Source of the DNA: Spironucleus salmonicida
Taxonomy: Eukaryota; Fornicata; Diplomonadida; Hexamitidae
DNA: 64,000 bases
Direction of reading: 5' to 3'
Assembly (NCBI GenBank): GCA_000497125.2
Contig: CM035316.1
Coordinates: forward strand, 1,738,001 to 1,802,000
The first letter of the stretch is position 1, and each line of letters starts with the position of its first letter. The translations under genes were made by a program, and so were the position numbers. Below, piece by piece: positions 34,800 to 47,973 of this stretch. Below the pieces are notes generated by a model, which worked only from the letters and a program-made list of their open reading frames with translations, was not told the DNA's origin and searched no databases.

Positions 34800-36299
34800 T
34801 CATTAATTACCTTACAAACCACAATTCAATAAAACTGTCGAAAGTTTTTGACATATTTCAATAATATAAGTATAATTCTCTATTTAGCGAGTATCTAAAT
34901 GTGTTAGCTAAATATTAACCTCGTCAATATTTATAAAATTGCACTAAGTATTACTACTCTAACTTTATATAATCGTTACCATTTCTTTAGCTTATATAAT
35001 TTTTTGTAGTAAAAGTATTCTAGAAAGATAGATTAAATTCTCTATTTAATTATAATCTAAGTGTAATATTGTTAATTATATTTGTTCATTACTTATTTCA
35101 ACTAAGTTACTCATCAAGTGCATAATAGTAACAAGTTTTTCAATTATTTTTTTGATTTTTAATTGTTAATTGGTTAAATACTCAATATTTTCTTATTATT
35201 AATAATCAATATTGGCCAAGTTCTATTTGATATTTGATAAATACTATAGTGTTTTGAAATCGATACCTTATTTAAATTCTTATGGTGTGAACTATAAATA
35301 TTCTAATATTCTCCCCGAAAGAAATAATAGATTAGTAAGTTTTGATTTAATAATTTTCGGTATATTAATATCATACTATTTTACTGAATTAGCATTCTCC
35401 ATTACAATAACATGCACCTATTCATCGATGAGTAATGATTCTTCATTACAAGAATACTCATAAACTTTTAAGTCTGAGTAATTTAAATCTTACTTTTTTG
35501 ATTAATTATCCTATAATGCTTGTAATTCATCTCTCAGCATTTCATTCTCACTAATTAAAGTAGATGCATTTTTAACAGTTTAACCCATAATTTAAAAATT
35601 TTCCGTAAAATAATCTATTTTTCTATTTAGCTCTTCTACTATAATATCATGATCGGTTATTCTTTTCTACAAAAATATATTCTCCTAAATCAACTATTCT
35701 TTTGTTAAATTCAATTTATCATCTCTAGTGGTTTCAATAATATTAGATAATTTAACATCAAAATTTTTCTATTTCTATTAGGCTTATTCTACTTCTTAAT
35801 ACAACATATTTTATAATTATTTATTTTATTATTCAATTTATTATACTTCAATTTTTTAATTTTTTCTAAGCAATTCACATTCTTGCTATATAAAATCTAG
35901 CTATTACTATAATTTCTCGTTATCAAACTATAACTAAGTTGATTTGACTACTTCTCTTTCAAATTCAAACTGGACTAATTCATATTATTATTTATAGGTT
36001 TAAACTATCATTAATTCTGATTATAGATTTTCTATCACATTTCCTTAATTTTCAAGTTAGAATTTGCAATTATCTAATTAATCTTCTAGATCAAAATATT
36101 TCTACTATGAATCTATAAGTCTTAATGATACTTTCTCAAAATTATTTTAACTAGATTATTACTAACCTTTTTAGGTAAGTGAAACAATCTATTGATTAAG
36201 TTTTTATATAATAATTTCCTTACTTTACAGTCGCTGAATTAAAAGCTGAAGCATACCTTTGTCGGATGAAACCTTTTCGCAATGAGCGGATTAATCCAT
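34800..36299 (-). CDS. Coiled-coil protein
   Basis: 499 residues, ATG at 36299, ending GGT AAT TAA TGA with TAA as Gln. Residues about 10-260 are almost continuous coiled coil, very rich in Gln (KLQQQLDFIQQECELL, IEQQNKQLQNML). The C-terminal 200 residues are helical with hydrophobic heptads. There is no signal or membrane span. It is probably a structural or tethering protein of the cytoskeleton or Golgi. It stands 41 bases downstream of the Sfi1-like gene on the same strand. Confidence 0.75.
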
Positions 36300-36340
36300 T
36301 GTCAAATTTTATATATAGTGTATATATTAATTATATATTT

Positions 36341-39300
36341 TCAATCTGTGCAAACTTAAAAATTTTATAACTCGTCTAAATTTGTTTCTATTATCCAATC
36401 TGCGATAGATATACTTGGACGCTAACTTGCAGATTTTTCATACGTAGTTACAATCATACCCATAACATCTTATTATTTTGCTTTTCTTAATATAGGTTTC
36501 AGTGATTATTTTCTTAATATTTTACATGGTAATTTAGGTATCTATTTTTATACTTATATAATGTTTTCATTAACAGAAAATAATTTCTAAATAGAATTAT
36601 CAACCCCAAATTCAGGAAATTGAAATTTTTCTTATTTCTAAATTTGTTTAATTTGTTATGTTATGAATCTTCGTGGAATTTACCTAGTGGGCCGAAATTC
36701 TATATACGAAATAATAAAAGGCTGCCAATTTTTATCTATTAATACTTCTTTAAATATTTATTTAATTGCATTTTTTGGTTTAAGGTAGCTATTATCTTCT
36801 ACTAACTTTATAACATCCGAGTTCATGATTTGTTTACAATATTTATCAAAAAAATCATTAGTTTTAACAATAATAGGAAATTTACTTTATGTTTAATATA
36901 CCATATCATCAAATGCTAATTTAATCTTCGGTGATATTATATTTTTATTATTAAGTTCCTCTTTAGAAAATTCTTTTCCGATAATTTGCAGAGTTAATAA
37001 CTCATATAAACTTTATCTAAATTTTCTGGAAAATAACTTCATTAATTGTTGTTAATCTTAACTGCTTATGTCTTTTATTTCATTTGTAATTAATGTAGTG
37101 TTAATATCGCTAAATAAAAAATACATAAATGACTTATCTAAAGAAGTTAATTTATCTGACTGCCATTTCTCAGCAAAATTTAGAGGATTGGATATAAATT
37201 TATTAATTATGCTTTAAATTTCAGGTGAAAATTATGTTAGGTCTTAATCCTTTAGTAACTGCTTAGCAAATTCATTTAAATCTCTAGCTTTTTTAAGAAT
37301 CTTCAGCATATGGATATTCTCCTATTTTGTAATCTCAGTTTTCATTTATTCTTATGAGTAAACTAGCTATGATTTTGGTCTGTTATTCTATTCGTATGTT
37401 AATTTATCCTATTATTGTTATTAAGTAATGTTTAAGTGTTACTTTTTATCTATATATAGATTTTAAGAATCAAATTTTTATTTAGTTTCAAATGTGTGCT
37501 AATAATTATTATTAATATTTTATTCTTAGTTACTGCTATTAATGTGTTACTCTCCAATTTATTCTTCATAATTTAAAGAATTATTATGCTATTTTTCATA
37601 ATACTAATAGTCACTGTCTGAATCAGTAGTAGTTTCTTACATGAACATATCATATAAAGTGTTTCGATCCTTATTAATTTTAGCTTCTGTATCTTACTCG
37701 ACTATATCATCTTAATCTAAAGGTTATACTATGCTATTTCTTAACTATTTACACTTTTATTATTCTTATATAAATTTCATACTTGATTTTTTACTATTAC
37801 TTTTTTTATTTCTGTTAATTTTTTAACGCTTAATTTTATTTTTAAGTGCTTTTTACATATACTTTTTCAGAGATTTCGCTTTCCCATTGTAAATACCCTC
37901 ATCAGACTGGGATATAGAGTTTTCATTATGTTCATTATACTATGAATCAGATTAACTAGAATTACAATTACCTGAAGTTAACTAGTGTTTTTGCTTACAT
38001 TTTTTATTAGATTAGTTTTACTTTAACATATTTTTCTATGACATAACACTAACTAATTAACCTTAGATAGTTTCAGTATTGTTCACTTAATTAGTTGATG
38101 TTAATACCAATTATTCCTACTACATTTTCTCGATATCCTATTTCTACTTCAATATTTTAATATTTTTTTATAATCCTTACAAATCTTTAACTAATATTTA
38201 ATTAGTACGAATATTAACAGATTTAATTTATACTTTTATCTACTTTGCTAAACCATAATCTTATTTCTATCGTCTACGGTCCTTTATAACTTTAAGCTCT
38301 GTATTAAACTAATTTTCTTTTTACTTTACTTGTTGAGCTAATAATTTGTCCTAATTTTTTCGTGCTAAATCTTAAGTATCATAAATAATATCATCCAAAT
38401 AATTATCTTCTTTTTCTATTTTAATACCTTATAGTTTTTTAAACTTAGAATTTAGCTTGGAATCTTAGGACTAAGCATACTGAATTACAGTCTTTATAGA
38501 ACTTTCTAGATGGCTAATAGCTTTATCACCATACATTTTTTTATATTATTTAAACTTTGAAATAATAAAATCTTATGTTTGGCTATCAGTAACATTATGT
38601 AACTTGAACCATCTTTCTGCTACCAAATGTTCGCTCCCAGTTAAATCAGTATATTCAAAGGCATCAGCATCCTAATAAATTAACCCTATTTTATTTTTAG
38701 CACTATTATTTTTAGAAAACATGTCAACTTTTTGGATCTATACATCACTAATTATAAATGATTAAACTAGAAATTATGAATAAGGAACTACTAAATTGTT
38801 AATAAACGGCTATATAAATGTATTAGCATGCACTCTTTTTTAACTATCAAATCTATTTTGAAAGTTATTATAGTTCTAATGGCCATTACAAACAGTAAAG
38901 GCTTTAGGTAACGGAGAATTAAAGTCAAATCGAGAAAAACATGGATGCCTGCATTCTAAATCTTTAAGGAATGTTAATGTTTTTTAAGGAAATTTACTCA
39001 TAAGATATCTATATTTTTAAACACGATTAATAAAAGTTTAATCTGGATCACCAACTTACTTCTTTTGTACAAATTAGTAAGTAAATTTACCAGTTAACAT
39101 AACATTAAAGAAAAATAAAATTTCTTATTTTATATATTTTTATGCCATCATATCATCATAATATAAGACTAAATCTTTAATTGATAGGCTTAAAATAATA
39201 TATACAAATTTTTTAATAAAAAGTGGTTAAAGTTTCAATAGTTATTCTTATAATGTAGTATTTTTACCTGATAAACTAATTGTAAAAATAAAGTTTATTA

Positions 39301-40762
39301 CATCTTTATTAATATAGCATTACTTTTCTGCACTAAATGAAGAACTATGTTACGTGTTTTAAACTTTAAGGTAGTCATTATAAGTGGTTTTTCGCTTTTA
39401 TAGTAGTTTAAAGGCTAGTTTATATCTTGTAAAATTCAAATAAATGAAGGAAATAAGAAAAAGTCTATAAAAACATTAAGTTTTAGAGTGCAGAGTTCTT
39501 ATTCTAGTCAAAAATTTAAACTTTAGCTGAAAAATTCTATTTTCAGGCATAGATAAATTTTAATTGACTTATAAATTTGTAGCCTCCTCTTTATATATTA
39601 GCTTATTATCAATCATAACTACTTGATCTTATCTAAAATATTATTGGTCCTTAATAATAGAATTTCCTAACATAAAATCATTAAATGTATTCATTAAAAA
39701 TTTAAGTGGTAAAGATAATTTAACTAATTCAGAATCCACACTATCTCTTAACACTATGGTATTTTTATAAGCTACCCAAAATTTTAAATATTTTCTTAGC
39801 AAAAAGTGGCGAACTGTATTATCTGCATACTTTAAATCCTCTTCATTTTACTTATTTTTATATATTAAATTTCTATAACTAAACCAAATATTAAATAAAA
39901 CGAATCGTCTGTTAATTGAACATTCTTTCCAATGATAAAAGCAATCTAGAAAAGCCTTATTTTATTTTAAATGTTGCATACGTGCTCTTCTTTTTCTTCT
40001 AGCTTCCTAAAATTATTACAACAAATGCATAAAAATTGGTCTTTAAAATACTGCTATATTAATAAAATTAGAAATCCTGTTGACAATTTCTAAAAAATAT
40101 TCAGCTAGTTATTCGAAATAATTAGCATAAAAAATTATATCTTTAGTAATATAAAATCTAAAAATATCTTGGTCAAAGGAAACTAATTTATCATCTTTTT
40201 GATAAAATACTCTATAATTTTTTTACCATACATATGTAGAATGCAAAATTTAGAATGAGATTTTCTTTCTTTTATGCTCTACCCCTCTATAAAAAGATAT
40301 AGCATTTAGATTCATAAGCTTTAAATTAAACATTAATGTTTTAATATAATGAAAGCATAATCTTAATCTCTTCAGCTTGATAAGTCTCTCATTAATTCTT
40401 AAATTATGTAAATATACATAATTAAATCTCCATCTTTTTAAAAAAATATCAACTAATTTAAATTTACGCTAATTTATTTTTTTAACTTTATGTCTCCAAA
40501 TCTTAAGATAAAGATTTTCATATATTGATACCTCTATAAATTCTTTTAAATCAATATAACGAAACCAGACTCTTCTAATAACTAGATATCTTGCGTAACG
40601 TTAAATAAATATTATTTAGCTAAGATAGTTTGATGCAGCTGTTTCTTATTATATAAATAATTATATAGATTCAAATGTCGGTGTTTAATAGTTTCTTAGA
40701 GGATTTAACTAAAGTTAATTTGTTAACTCTATATTTTTTATATATTTATTATTTTACGTCAT
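36341..40762 (-). CDS. Sfi1-like Trp-repeat protein (putative centrin binder)
   Basis: 1,473 residues, ATG at 40762, ending ACA GAT TGA. The N-terminal third has a spaced series of aromatic/basic helices with a Trp at their core: RRVWFRYI, LKIWRHKV, LKRWRFNYV, FYHWKECS, FNIWFSYRN, LKFWVAYKN. This is the look of Sfi1 repeats, each of which binds one centrin in basal-body fibres. The middle and C-terminal parts are Lys/Gln-rich, with a Ser/Asp-rich acidic zone and coiled coil. A calmodulin-like gene lies 3.9 kb away. The family call rests on repeat appearance only. Confidence 0.6.
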
Positions 40763-40788
40763 TTTAATATAAAAATAATAATATATAA

Positions 40789-41418
40789 TCACTTCAAGTT
40801 ATTTAAAATTATTTTATTGATATCCTCAAACATCATTGTACCAATTTTTTCTGTTTGGTTTAAATAATTTGCCAATTAACCTGTCTAACCTTAGCTACAT
40901 TTAACTAATCTATTCTCATCTACTTAGTAGAACTATCCTTTCATGCTTTAAACCCATAAATCAAACATAGCAAAAGGTTAGGTTTGTAAATGAAGTTCTC
41001 TGCCTGATCGATTTTGAAGAAATACATTTAATGCTGATTAAATTTCTGGTTCAGCTAATCCATCAGAATATGAGATATTTTAATTAACTTAACAAAGATT
41101 ATTGTTTCTTTCGTCTTCCACCTCTATATTCTCATCAGAATACACTTGATCTGATGATTACTCCATTTCTACTTCTGGGGGTTCTAATGCTTTAGGTATT
41201 TCAGCACAACACTCCTCTAATTTCATCTCAAAAGGAGAAATAAATAACGATTCTTCCATAGTCGGAAGCAATGGGAACTACTATTTCTAATATTATAATG
41301 TGAAAAATATATCCTGCTCTATCTATTTAAATTCTTCAATAATTTCTAATGATTGATCATAAAGTCTTAAACGTTAAGCTTCTTACTACATCCATGTAAG
41401 ATCTTAGTCTTCTGCCAT
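40789..41418 (-). CDS. Unknown acidic protein
   Basis: 209 residues, ATG at 41418, ending AAT AAC TTG AAG TGA. The first 60 residues are helical (IIEEFKQIEQDIFF), the middle is acidic (SDENIEVEDE), and the last 80 are mixed. No membrane span or known domain. The AAGTGA stop context matches sure genes. It is followed on the same strand by the Sfi1-like gene, 26 bases away. Confidence 0.6.
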
Positions 41419-41459
41419 TTAATCTCACTTACTTAATAATATATAATAAATAAAATAAA

Positions 41460-41852
41460 TCATTATGTTTTAATTTTCTTAGCATAAAAACAACAATTTT
41501 TAGTTATGTTACTTTCACTAAATGATTATACTGATTATTAATTTATCGTGACATTTAAACTGATATTAATTAGTTAAATATCAAAAAGGTTCAAATAGAA
41601 GAATATATTTGACATTGGCTCGTGGATATCAATAGTAATAATCTAGTTGATGATAATGTTGGATAAACTAGGAAATAAATATACTTTTAACTTCATCATA
41701 ATATTAGATGAAGTAAATTCTAAACGATCTAATTTAGCAGGAATTGATATGTTGATTATCTTTTTAGATTTTTATTTTCTAATTTTTAAACGCTTAAATA
41801 AGCTTTACTTCTCTGAAATAATACTATCTTCTAGGAAAGATGAACTTTCCAT
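41460..41852 (-). CDS. Small basic protein, unknown
   Basis: 130 residues, ATG at 41852, ending AAA ACA TAA TGA with TAA as Gln. It has a Lys/Arg-rich region near residue 20 (LFKRLKIRKQKSKK) followed by beta-type strands with many Ile/Phe. The plus-strand frame 41647-41865 is its shadow. The length is only moderately above chance for this code, so confidence is limited. It lies 34 bases downstream of the EMC6-like gene on the same strand. Confidence 0.45.
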
Positions 41853-41886
41853 TATTGAAATATAACTAAAATTATATAATAACAAT

Positions 41887-42150
41887 TCATTCTTTTAACA
41901 AAAAAATTGGCGTCATAAACCACCCTAAATAGAAAACAGCTATGGATTCAAATAAAGCTGTTTTTATGAGGATTGGAGTTGGCATATCAACTTTTGATAC
42001 GCATGCACGAACTGGCAATAATAATATTATTGGTAAAACAATCGAAAATAAGTAATTATTAGTACTAAACACTCCTAATAACATACCAGCAATAATAGAT
42101 AGAAAAACTCTTCTCTTATACAATTTTTGTTCTTAAACCTCAATGTCCAT
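41887..42150 (-). CDS. Small three-span membrane protein, EMC6/Rab5IF-like
   Basis: 87 residues. The ATG at 42150 gives MDIEVQEQKLYKRR before the first span; one TAA in this leader is Gln. Three hydrophobic segments follow: FLSIIAGMLLGVF, YLFSIVLPIILLLPV and ALFESIAVFYLGWFM. The order, with AG.L.G after the first helix start and a final FYLGWF segment, resembles EMC6 (AGILGLTG, then FTYVLFWTFLYG), a subunit of the ER membrane insertase. Size fits (about 110 in animals). Rab5IF/OPTI, a sister family, is the alternative. Confidence 0.5.
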
Positions 42151-42189
42151 TTAAATTAAAGAAAAGGTAAAATTAAGTATTATAAAATA

Positions 42190-44514
42190 TCATTTACTAT
42201 CACGTAATGTCATATTAAATGTCTTTTCACGTGTGCCACCAAAAATTGCTGTCATGAGTTCAGTATCCTTTAAGTCCCCTGATCCAGTGGTCTTTGTACC
42301 ATAAACTCCTTTTTTCTAGAATTTTTGTCCACTAGCTGGCAAATCATATAGCACTTAACTTTTTTAAGTCTCATTGTTACCTTTTTCTACCTTCAGTAAA
42401 CTTTATCCCAATAATATACTATCAATATTCATTCCACCTCTATAATCCTTTTAAATTGTTCTATCTAAAATTCTACTTTCTTGTAAATATATTTCTTCCG
42501 CCAATAATCTGCGCCGTTCTTTTATCTCAGCTGCCGCGTTATATAACCGTTTAAAAACTTCTGGTATATCCCAATTATTATCTCGTTCGGCATATTTAAG
42601 AGTAAATTTACTCATTTTTAAATATTTTCTTGCGATATTAAAAGCTCTGGATGCTCTAGCTTTTCTTTCCCCTTCATAGAAATCTACTTATTCTGTCTAT
42701 ACAGAAGCATCTTGATATTTATCTAAAGACTGTAGTGCATATTGTCTAGCATTTTCTATCAATGATTATGCGTGATCTAAGTCATTTAAAAGTTAATGTT
42801 TACTGATGGCTTCTTTTGATAATGGAGATTTCGTAGATAATGAGGTTAACTATGAGGTTAATAATGAAGAACGCTGAACATCCTTATGATTACTATTGCT
42901 TTTTCTGAAAGAATTATCCTCGTATGTACTATTATTATGTATCTAATCGTTTATTATAACACCTGGTTAACCTGCCATTAGTATTTAGCATTGTTATCCA
43001 CTAGATTTAAAATCTGGTCTATTCTTATAGAGATATATTGCTTTTTTAATAACTATATCTGGGATTTTTAATTTAGATATGGATACCAGCACATCCTCAG
43101 ATATATTATCTTCAGATATCATTCTTCTCATCATTTACCTCATTTAAGTATCTTCTAAAGATACTTCTAAACCTGTAAGACTTTATATAACTTTCTAATA
43201 TTTACGGCAATGATCAATTAAATCAACGACTAATGCTAATTCTTGATCTTAATGTAAACGCTCGTTAATTCTATTTTTAATTCTTTAAATATCTGATACT
43301 TCATCCATTCGTAACCCACGTGATATATTTTAAGATTTCCCGCTTTTTCTTTGATTTATTATTAATTCTTCTTTGAGAAGTTCATTATCTTTTATTAATT
43401 ATTCGTTTATTGCAGATAATTTATCATTTTATTCTTTTAAATATTTATTTCTATTTATCAAATCTTAGTTTTCTTGTGTCAGCCTATCATTTTCAGTAGT
43501 TAATAACTAAATTTAAGCATTCAATGAATCAATTTACCTCTGAAGTTCCGCTAACTGATCTTAATACTTTTTCAGCAATGCATCATATAACGCTTTAAGT
43601 TTCCAATACTCATCTTCAAAACCCTTAAGCCGTTCTACCTCTGATCGTAGTTAATCATTTAACAATGTTAACTAATCAATTTATTATTACATTTCTCCAC
43701 ATACAGTGTTGTTTTAATTTGAAAATTCAGAAATAATTCTCAATAGTCGCTCAATTTCGTCTTTAAGTTATTAAATTAACTTTTGATATCCTGGTATTTC
43801 TAATATTTATGTTAAATAATAATCTAATTTTCTTTATAGTTCTTCTTTTTCATTTTATAATTATAAAATTTATTTTCTTAACTAGGATATTAAAGTGTCT
43901 TGATTTAAATTTAAGTTGTTTCCTCCTTGACTATTTCTATCTAGCATATTTACATCCCAAAAATCTGGTCTATACATTTTACCAATTTTTAACTTAAGGT
44001 TAAACTATTCTTTTGTCATTTGCTCAAACTTTTAATATAATGCCTTCATTTCAGCTAACTATACTAAAAGCATTTGATTTGTCTCAGTAAGAGAATTAAC
44101 TTGATTAAAATATTATTTAGCCTTAATACTCTCTTAGTTTAATTTAAACTCAGCCTAGAGGCGTAATTATAACTCATGTTAAATTAATTCGTAGAATGTT
44201 TTTTCTAATTAATAAACAACTTATGCATTCTAAATTGCTATGAGATTTTTCTTTGATTCATGAAAGAAGTTAGAATAAATTGGAAAAATATTCTTAGATG
44301 TTAAATGATCCGTTGCTACTTCACAATTTAACTCTTTTTCAAAAAGAACAAATAGCTATCGAGAATTAAATTTCAATTCTATTGTATGAAAAAAATACTC
44401 AATTGCATTCTCAAACATTTATATTGAGTTTAATATTGTCTTATGACTAAGCTATTTTGAATGTGATCCATAAAATGAAGATTAAATGGCAAATTCATGT
44501 TAATCATAATTCAT
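42190..44514 (-). CDS. Long coiled-coil protein
   Basis: 774 residues, ATG at 44514, ending GAT AGT AAA TGA. Coiled coil runs from about residue 120 to 460 (QLAEMKALYQKFEQMTKEQ, LKDEIERLLRIIS). Then comes a less regular helical part with a Ser-rich linker (SSLLTSQLTSLSTKSPLS) and a basic C-terminal third (RKARASRAFNIARKYLK). No membrane span. The plan is that of a centrosomal or flagellar structural protein. The small plus-strand frame at 43809-43997 is a shadow. Confidence 0.75.
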
Positions 44515-44616
44515 TTTATGTTAAAATTATCTTATAGTATATAATAAAAAATTAAAACTATTATGAAAAATACTTTAATAATATATTAAGTAGGATTATT
44601 TAATTGAATTTTAATA

Positions 44617-45042
44617 ATGTCGAGAGATCAGATTAAATAATTATTTGATAAATTTGATTCTAATAATGATAACTAGTTATCAAAAATTGAAATTTAATAG
44701 ATGTTTCATTAATTGGATATATAAATTTAAGATGAATAATTTGAAACTGTATTTAATTTATTTGATTAAGATTTAAATTAATACTTAACTAGGGCAGAAT
44801 TTGAACATATGATATTTGTTGTCGTTAATTGCAACTTATCTGACTTTAAATCACTTTTATTTTATGCTGCTGATATTGATCATAGTATGAGATTGAATGT
44901 GGATGAATTGACTTAATTATTTATTTAATTAGGAATGTTAGTTTAAAAATAAGAGATTACTATAATAATTGAAGAATTAGGAAGTGGAAATTAGCTTAAT
45001 TATGCCTAATTTTAAAATCTCTTTAATAAATTATGTGAATGA
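44617..45042 (+). CDS. Calmodulin-like EF-hand protein
   Basis: 141 residues, ATG at 44617, ending TGT GAA TGA. Three calcium loops have good ligands: DSNNDNQLSKIE, DQDLNQYLTRAE and DIDHSMRLNVDE, each with Asp at position 1 and Glu at position 12. The fourth (GSGNQLNYAQF) is shortened and lacks the acidic ligands. Length and four-hand layout match calmodulin and centrin. It lacks the basic N-terminal extension typical of centrin. It is divergent from the coiled-coil gene at 42190-44514, and the Sfi1-like gene lies nearby. Confidence 0.85.
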
Positions 45043-45051
45043 ATACATATA

Positions 45052-46455
45052 TCACTCTTAAATACTTGGTAACGAGGCGAATATAATATCAGTTTCTTCA
45101 CAAGTAAGTTAGTTAATTGTTGTCTTGGCAAAGTATAAATCTTCCTTTAGAAATTAATTTTATTAAACTAGCGCATCATCAGAACATTCTACTAATTAAT
45201 TATCAATTGAATTCTCATATATAGAGTTAACATCTTTTTCTCCCTTTGATGTATACATCTATACCATATTTTTTTATTTTGTTGATGGAGATGCATTACT
45301 GTTTTTTAATTAATCTAATTGAGATTAATGAATAGTGCTATTAGTAATACTTATTGAATATTAAGGTGATAATAAATGATCCTATTATATGCTATTCACA
45401 GTTTTCTTACCTACCTCAACAAATGGTGATGTTTCATTTAAATCTGTCATCGCCTATTCTTCTTTAACATGTAATGGGATTTCCTTATCGTTAGTGGTAC
45501 AGATTTACTCTTTTGCTATAGATGTAGTTTAGCCTTATATTTATAAAATATTTGAATCTATTTTCTCTTTTATTGTTTTATTTTTCGATTATCTGCTTTA
45601 CTACGAAGGCATTGATAAGATTGGATACTCAGGATAATTTTCTTACTACACTATTTATATGCAGTTATTTTATTCTTACTAGCTAATAGAATTATTGGTG
45701 TACTATATTTATTATTAATCCTTTATTGGAGTGCTATATAATTGTTATGGTATTTGAGTATCATATTCAATTTATTATCGCTAACTATTCATATTTTATG
45801 TAAAATTACTATTTTTACTTTGAACAATAGTTGGATGAATTTATTCATAATAACTTTTATGCTCTTACTCATTTGAAGTTTACCTAGCGTATGGCTGGCA
45901 ATTAACATTATATTGACTTTCTGTAGATGTATTTAGGTTTTGATAAGAAATATTAGCAAATTATTAATTACTTAATAAAAATTATTATTAATTTGCCTAA
46001 CTCGTTACAAAAATACTTTCATCTTTTATATAATTATCTAAAACACTTAAAACATTTCTTACATTTTACGGATCATTCTGACACTACCATTGATACAGCT
46101 ATTTTTAAAGCTATTGAACTTATAATTGTAGTCTATCAATAGTTTTATTTGCCAATTTCATAGATTCTTATGTTTCAGATTTTTATAAAGTTACCATGTT
46201 TATCTCTTTCTCCATCTACTATTCTTTAATCTAATACTCTTAAATTCTTGCTGCTAAATCTTCTGATAATTGCTTATATTTTCGAAGAGATTCAATTTCA
46301 GACACTAGAAGTGTATTTTTATGTAGTAATTCTTAATTTTCTTAAGAAACACCTTTCTTGCTTTTGAATAACTGTGAATATTTTTCTAAAGCTTACTTCA
46401 TAACGTGTATTTAATCTTACTAATCATCAATGATATTTTGTAATTCATAATTCAT
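45052..46455 (-). CDS. Coiled-coil protein with Gln/Asn-rich tail
   Basis: 467 residues, ATG at 46455, ending ATT TAA GAG TGA. The first 150 residues are coiled coil (LLVSEIESLRKYKQLSEDL). The rest is low-complexity Gln/Asn/Ser, where nearly every Gln is TAA or TAG. No domain is recognised. It is convergent with the calmodulin-like gene, with 9 bases between the two stops. Confidence 0.65.
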
Positions 46456-47098
46456 TTTTAAAATTATGCAAGATATTATATTCGTCTATTCATAATATAA
46501 TGTTATCAACTATGCATCAAATATTTATTGTATTTATAATATTCATATATAATTGAATACTTTGAAAACTAAAAAGTTAATGGATTAACAGTACATATCT
46601 ACTTATATCTACTTATATTTTTTTATATTTATTAACGTTCGTGAATTGTAAGAATTGACATAAAGACCTAGACTAATTTTAAAATCAATTATTGTTCAAA
46701 CTAAATGGAAATTAATTTTTTTTCATTTTCTTAAAGTTTTTTATTTTTACTACTTATGACTATCTTTACTACTTTAAAACATATTTCGTGAAATTATTAG
46801 AATTATAATGAAACTTGTACCCATTATTACAAATTAAAGCAAATTATTCTTTTAACGTCTATGAAATTCTTAGCGCCAATTAATAATTTCTGGTTAATTT
46901 TCCAATTTCAAGTACCAATCCATATTTACAATTTCCTAGAAATTAAAACGTATACTTCGAAAAATAAAAGATTAAAGCTAGCTAGTTCATCCGAAAAATA
47001 TATCATAACAGATTTATTTGAATTTCATTTACATAATCCCACTCCTTATAATTTGTTACATTCTATTTATATTCCCTACACCCTTCAAACCCATAATA
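46456..47098. other. AT-rich intergenic gap
   Basis: No convincing gene in about 640 bases. A standard-code frame from 46861 to 47211 continues into the cyclin gene in another frame and looks like chance. Near 46600 the 11-base unit ATCTACTTATA is repeated almost exactly. The right part should hold the cyclin gene's promoter. Confidence 0.45.
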
Positions 47099-47533
47099 AT
47101 GCTGAAAACGACACACAAGCTGGCACGCACGATATGTCTTTTTCTGTCCTAGGACGCTTCAAAAATACCAGTCAAATCGCTCCTAGACCAGCCAAACCAA
47201 CCGCGTTTTGACCATTTTCAAGTCCATCAGATGCTATAAACGATCGCATTTAGCGTTCCGGTGATTCCAGAGGCATACGTGGCGGCAATTGAGGAGTTAC
47301 AACGTTTCAGGGTGCGAGTACCATTACAACACGGGAACTGCAAATCGGCAGTTTTGGTATCACTGGTGATTGCTTGTAAACTTGTGGATGACGATTTTGT
47401 GTTAAAGAAGAGTAAGTGTATGTACAAAAATTATCAGATTTTAGAGCGAGAGTTTTGTAAAATTGTTGGTTACCAGACATTCGTAGACCAAGCTCAATAT
47501 AATAGTGCATATTCGCTATATAATAGTGAGTGA
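47099..47533 (+). CDS. PHO80-type cyclin, short
   Basis: 144 residues. The ATG at 47099 is the first in a frame that ends AAT AGT GAG TGA; a TAG at codon 18 and a TAA at codon 47 are Gln. The second half carries a cyclin-box core, VLVSLVIACKLVDDDF, followed by YQILEREFCKIVGYQTFV. This resembles the IA.K..DD and LN.LE..FL..L.F.L.V segments of PHO80-like cyclins, which regulate CDK5/PHO85-type kinases. It is only a single cyclin fold, as usual for this subfamily. The gene is GC-richer than its surroundings. Confidence 0.65.
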
Positions 47534-47559
47534 AATTTACATCCCAAAACATGGCTTGA

Positions 47560-47952
47560 ATGCTTAGTTTTATTAAAACGTAGAGCGATTTACTGTATTA
47601 TTTAATTGGAATTGAGCTTAGGCGTCATATTCGTGTAATAGATGTTGTGGGGCTGTGGATGGAAAAACCGTATATCTTGTTTAAATTTGATTTGATGAAA
47701 TAACGTTCTAGAAAGAGGATATAGCAATAGATTGATTTTACATCTTAATAATTAAATGATTGGTTTAAGAGTTAGTGTTTAGTCTATTTTAGTGAGAGCA
47801 CAATTAAAAAAATTATAGACTAATAAACATAATAATAAAACTCAATGGATGAAAACCAACTGATGTAGAATCTTAAATCATAGTTTCCATATGTACCTTT
47901 ATCTTTTATTAAATTGTGTATAAAAGAGAGTTCAAGTAAAATTTATAGATGA
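47560..47952 (+). CDS. Small basic protein, unknown
   Basis: 130 residues, ATG at 47560, ending TAT AGA TGA. The first half has a hydrophobic-basic pattern (LLYYLIGIELRRHIRVIDVV) and an Arg/Lys cluster (KQRSRKRIQQQ). The C-terminal 35 residues (LKSQFPYVPLSFIKLCIKE) recall the FP-containing helix of CUE/UBA domains, which bind ubiquitin. This would suit its neighbour, an E2 enzyme 21 bases away, but the match is weak. Confidence 0.45.
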
Positions 47953-47973
47953 TAGTGAAATACTTGACAGATA

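Noticed and set aside
41647-41865. 72-codon plus-strand frame.
   Set aside because: It is antisense to the 130-residue minus-strand frame at 41460-41852, which has a better stop position and spacing.
46861-47211. 116-codon standard-code frame on the plus strand.
   Set aside because: It overlaps the cyclin gene in another frame, has no recognisable features, and its left half is AT-rich filler. The cyclin frame has a domain match.
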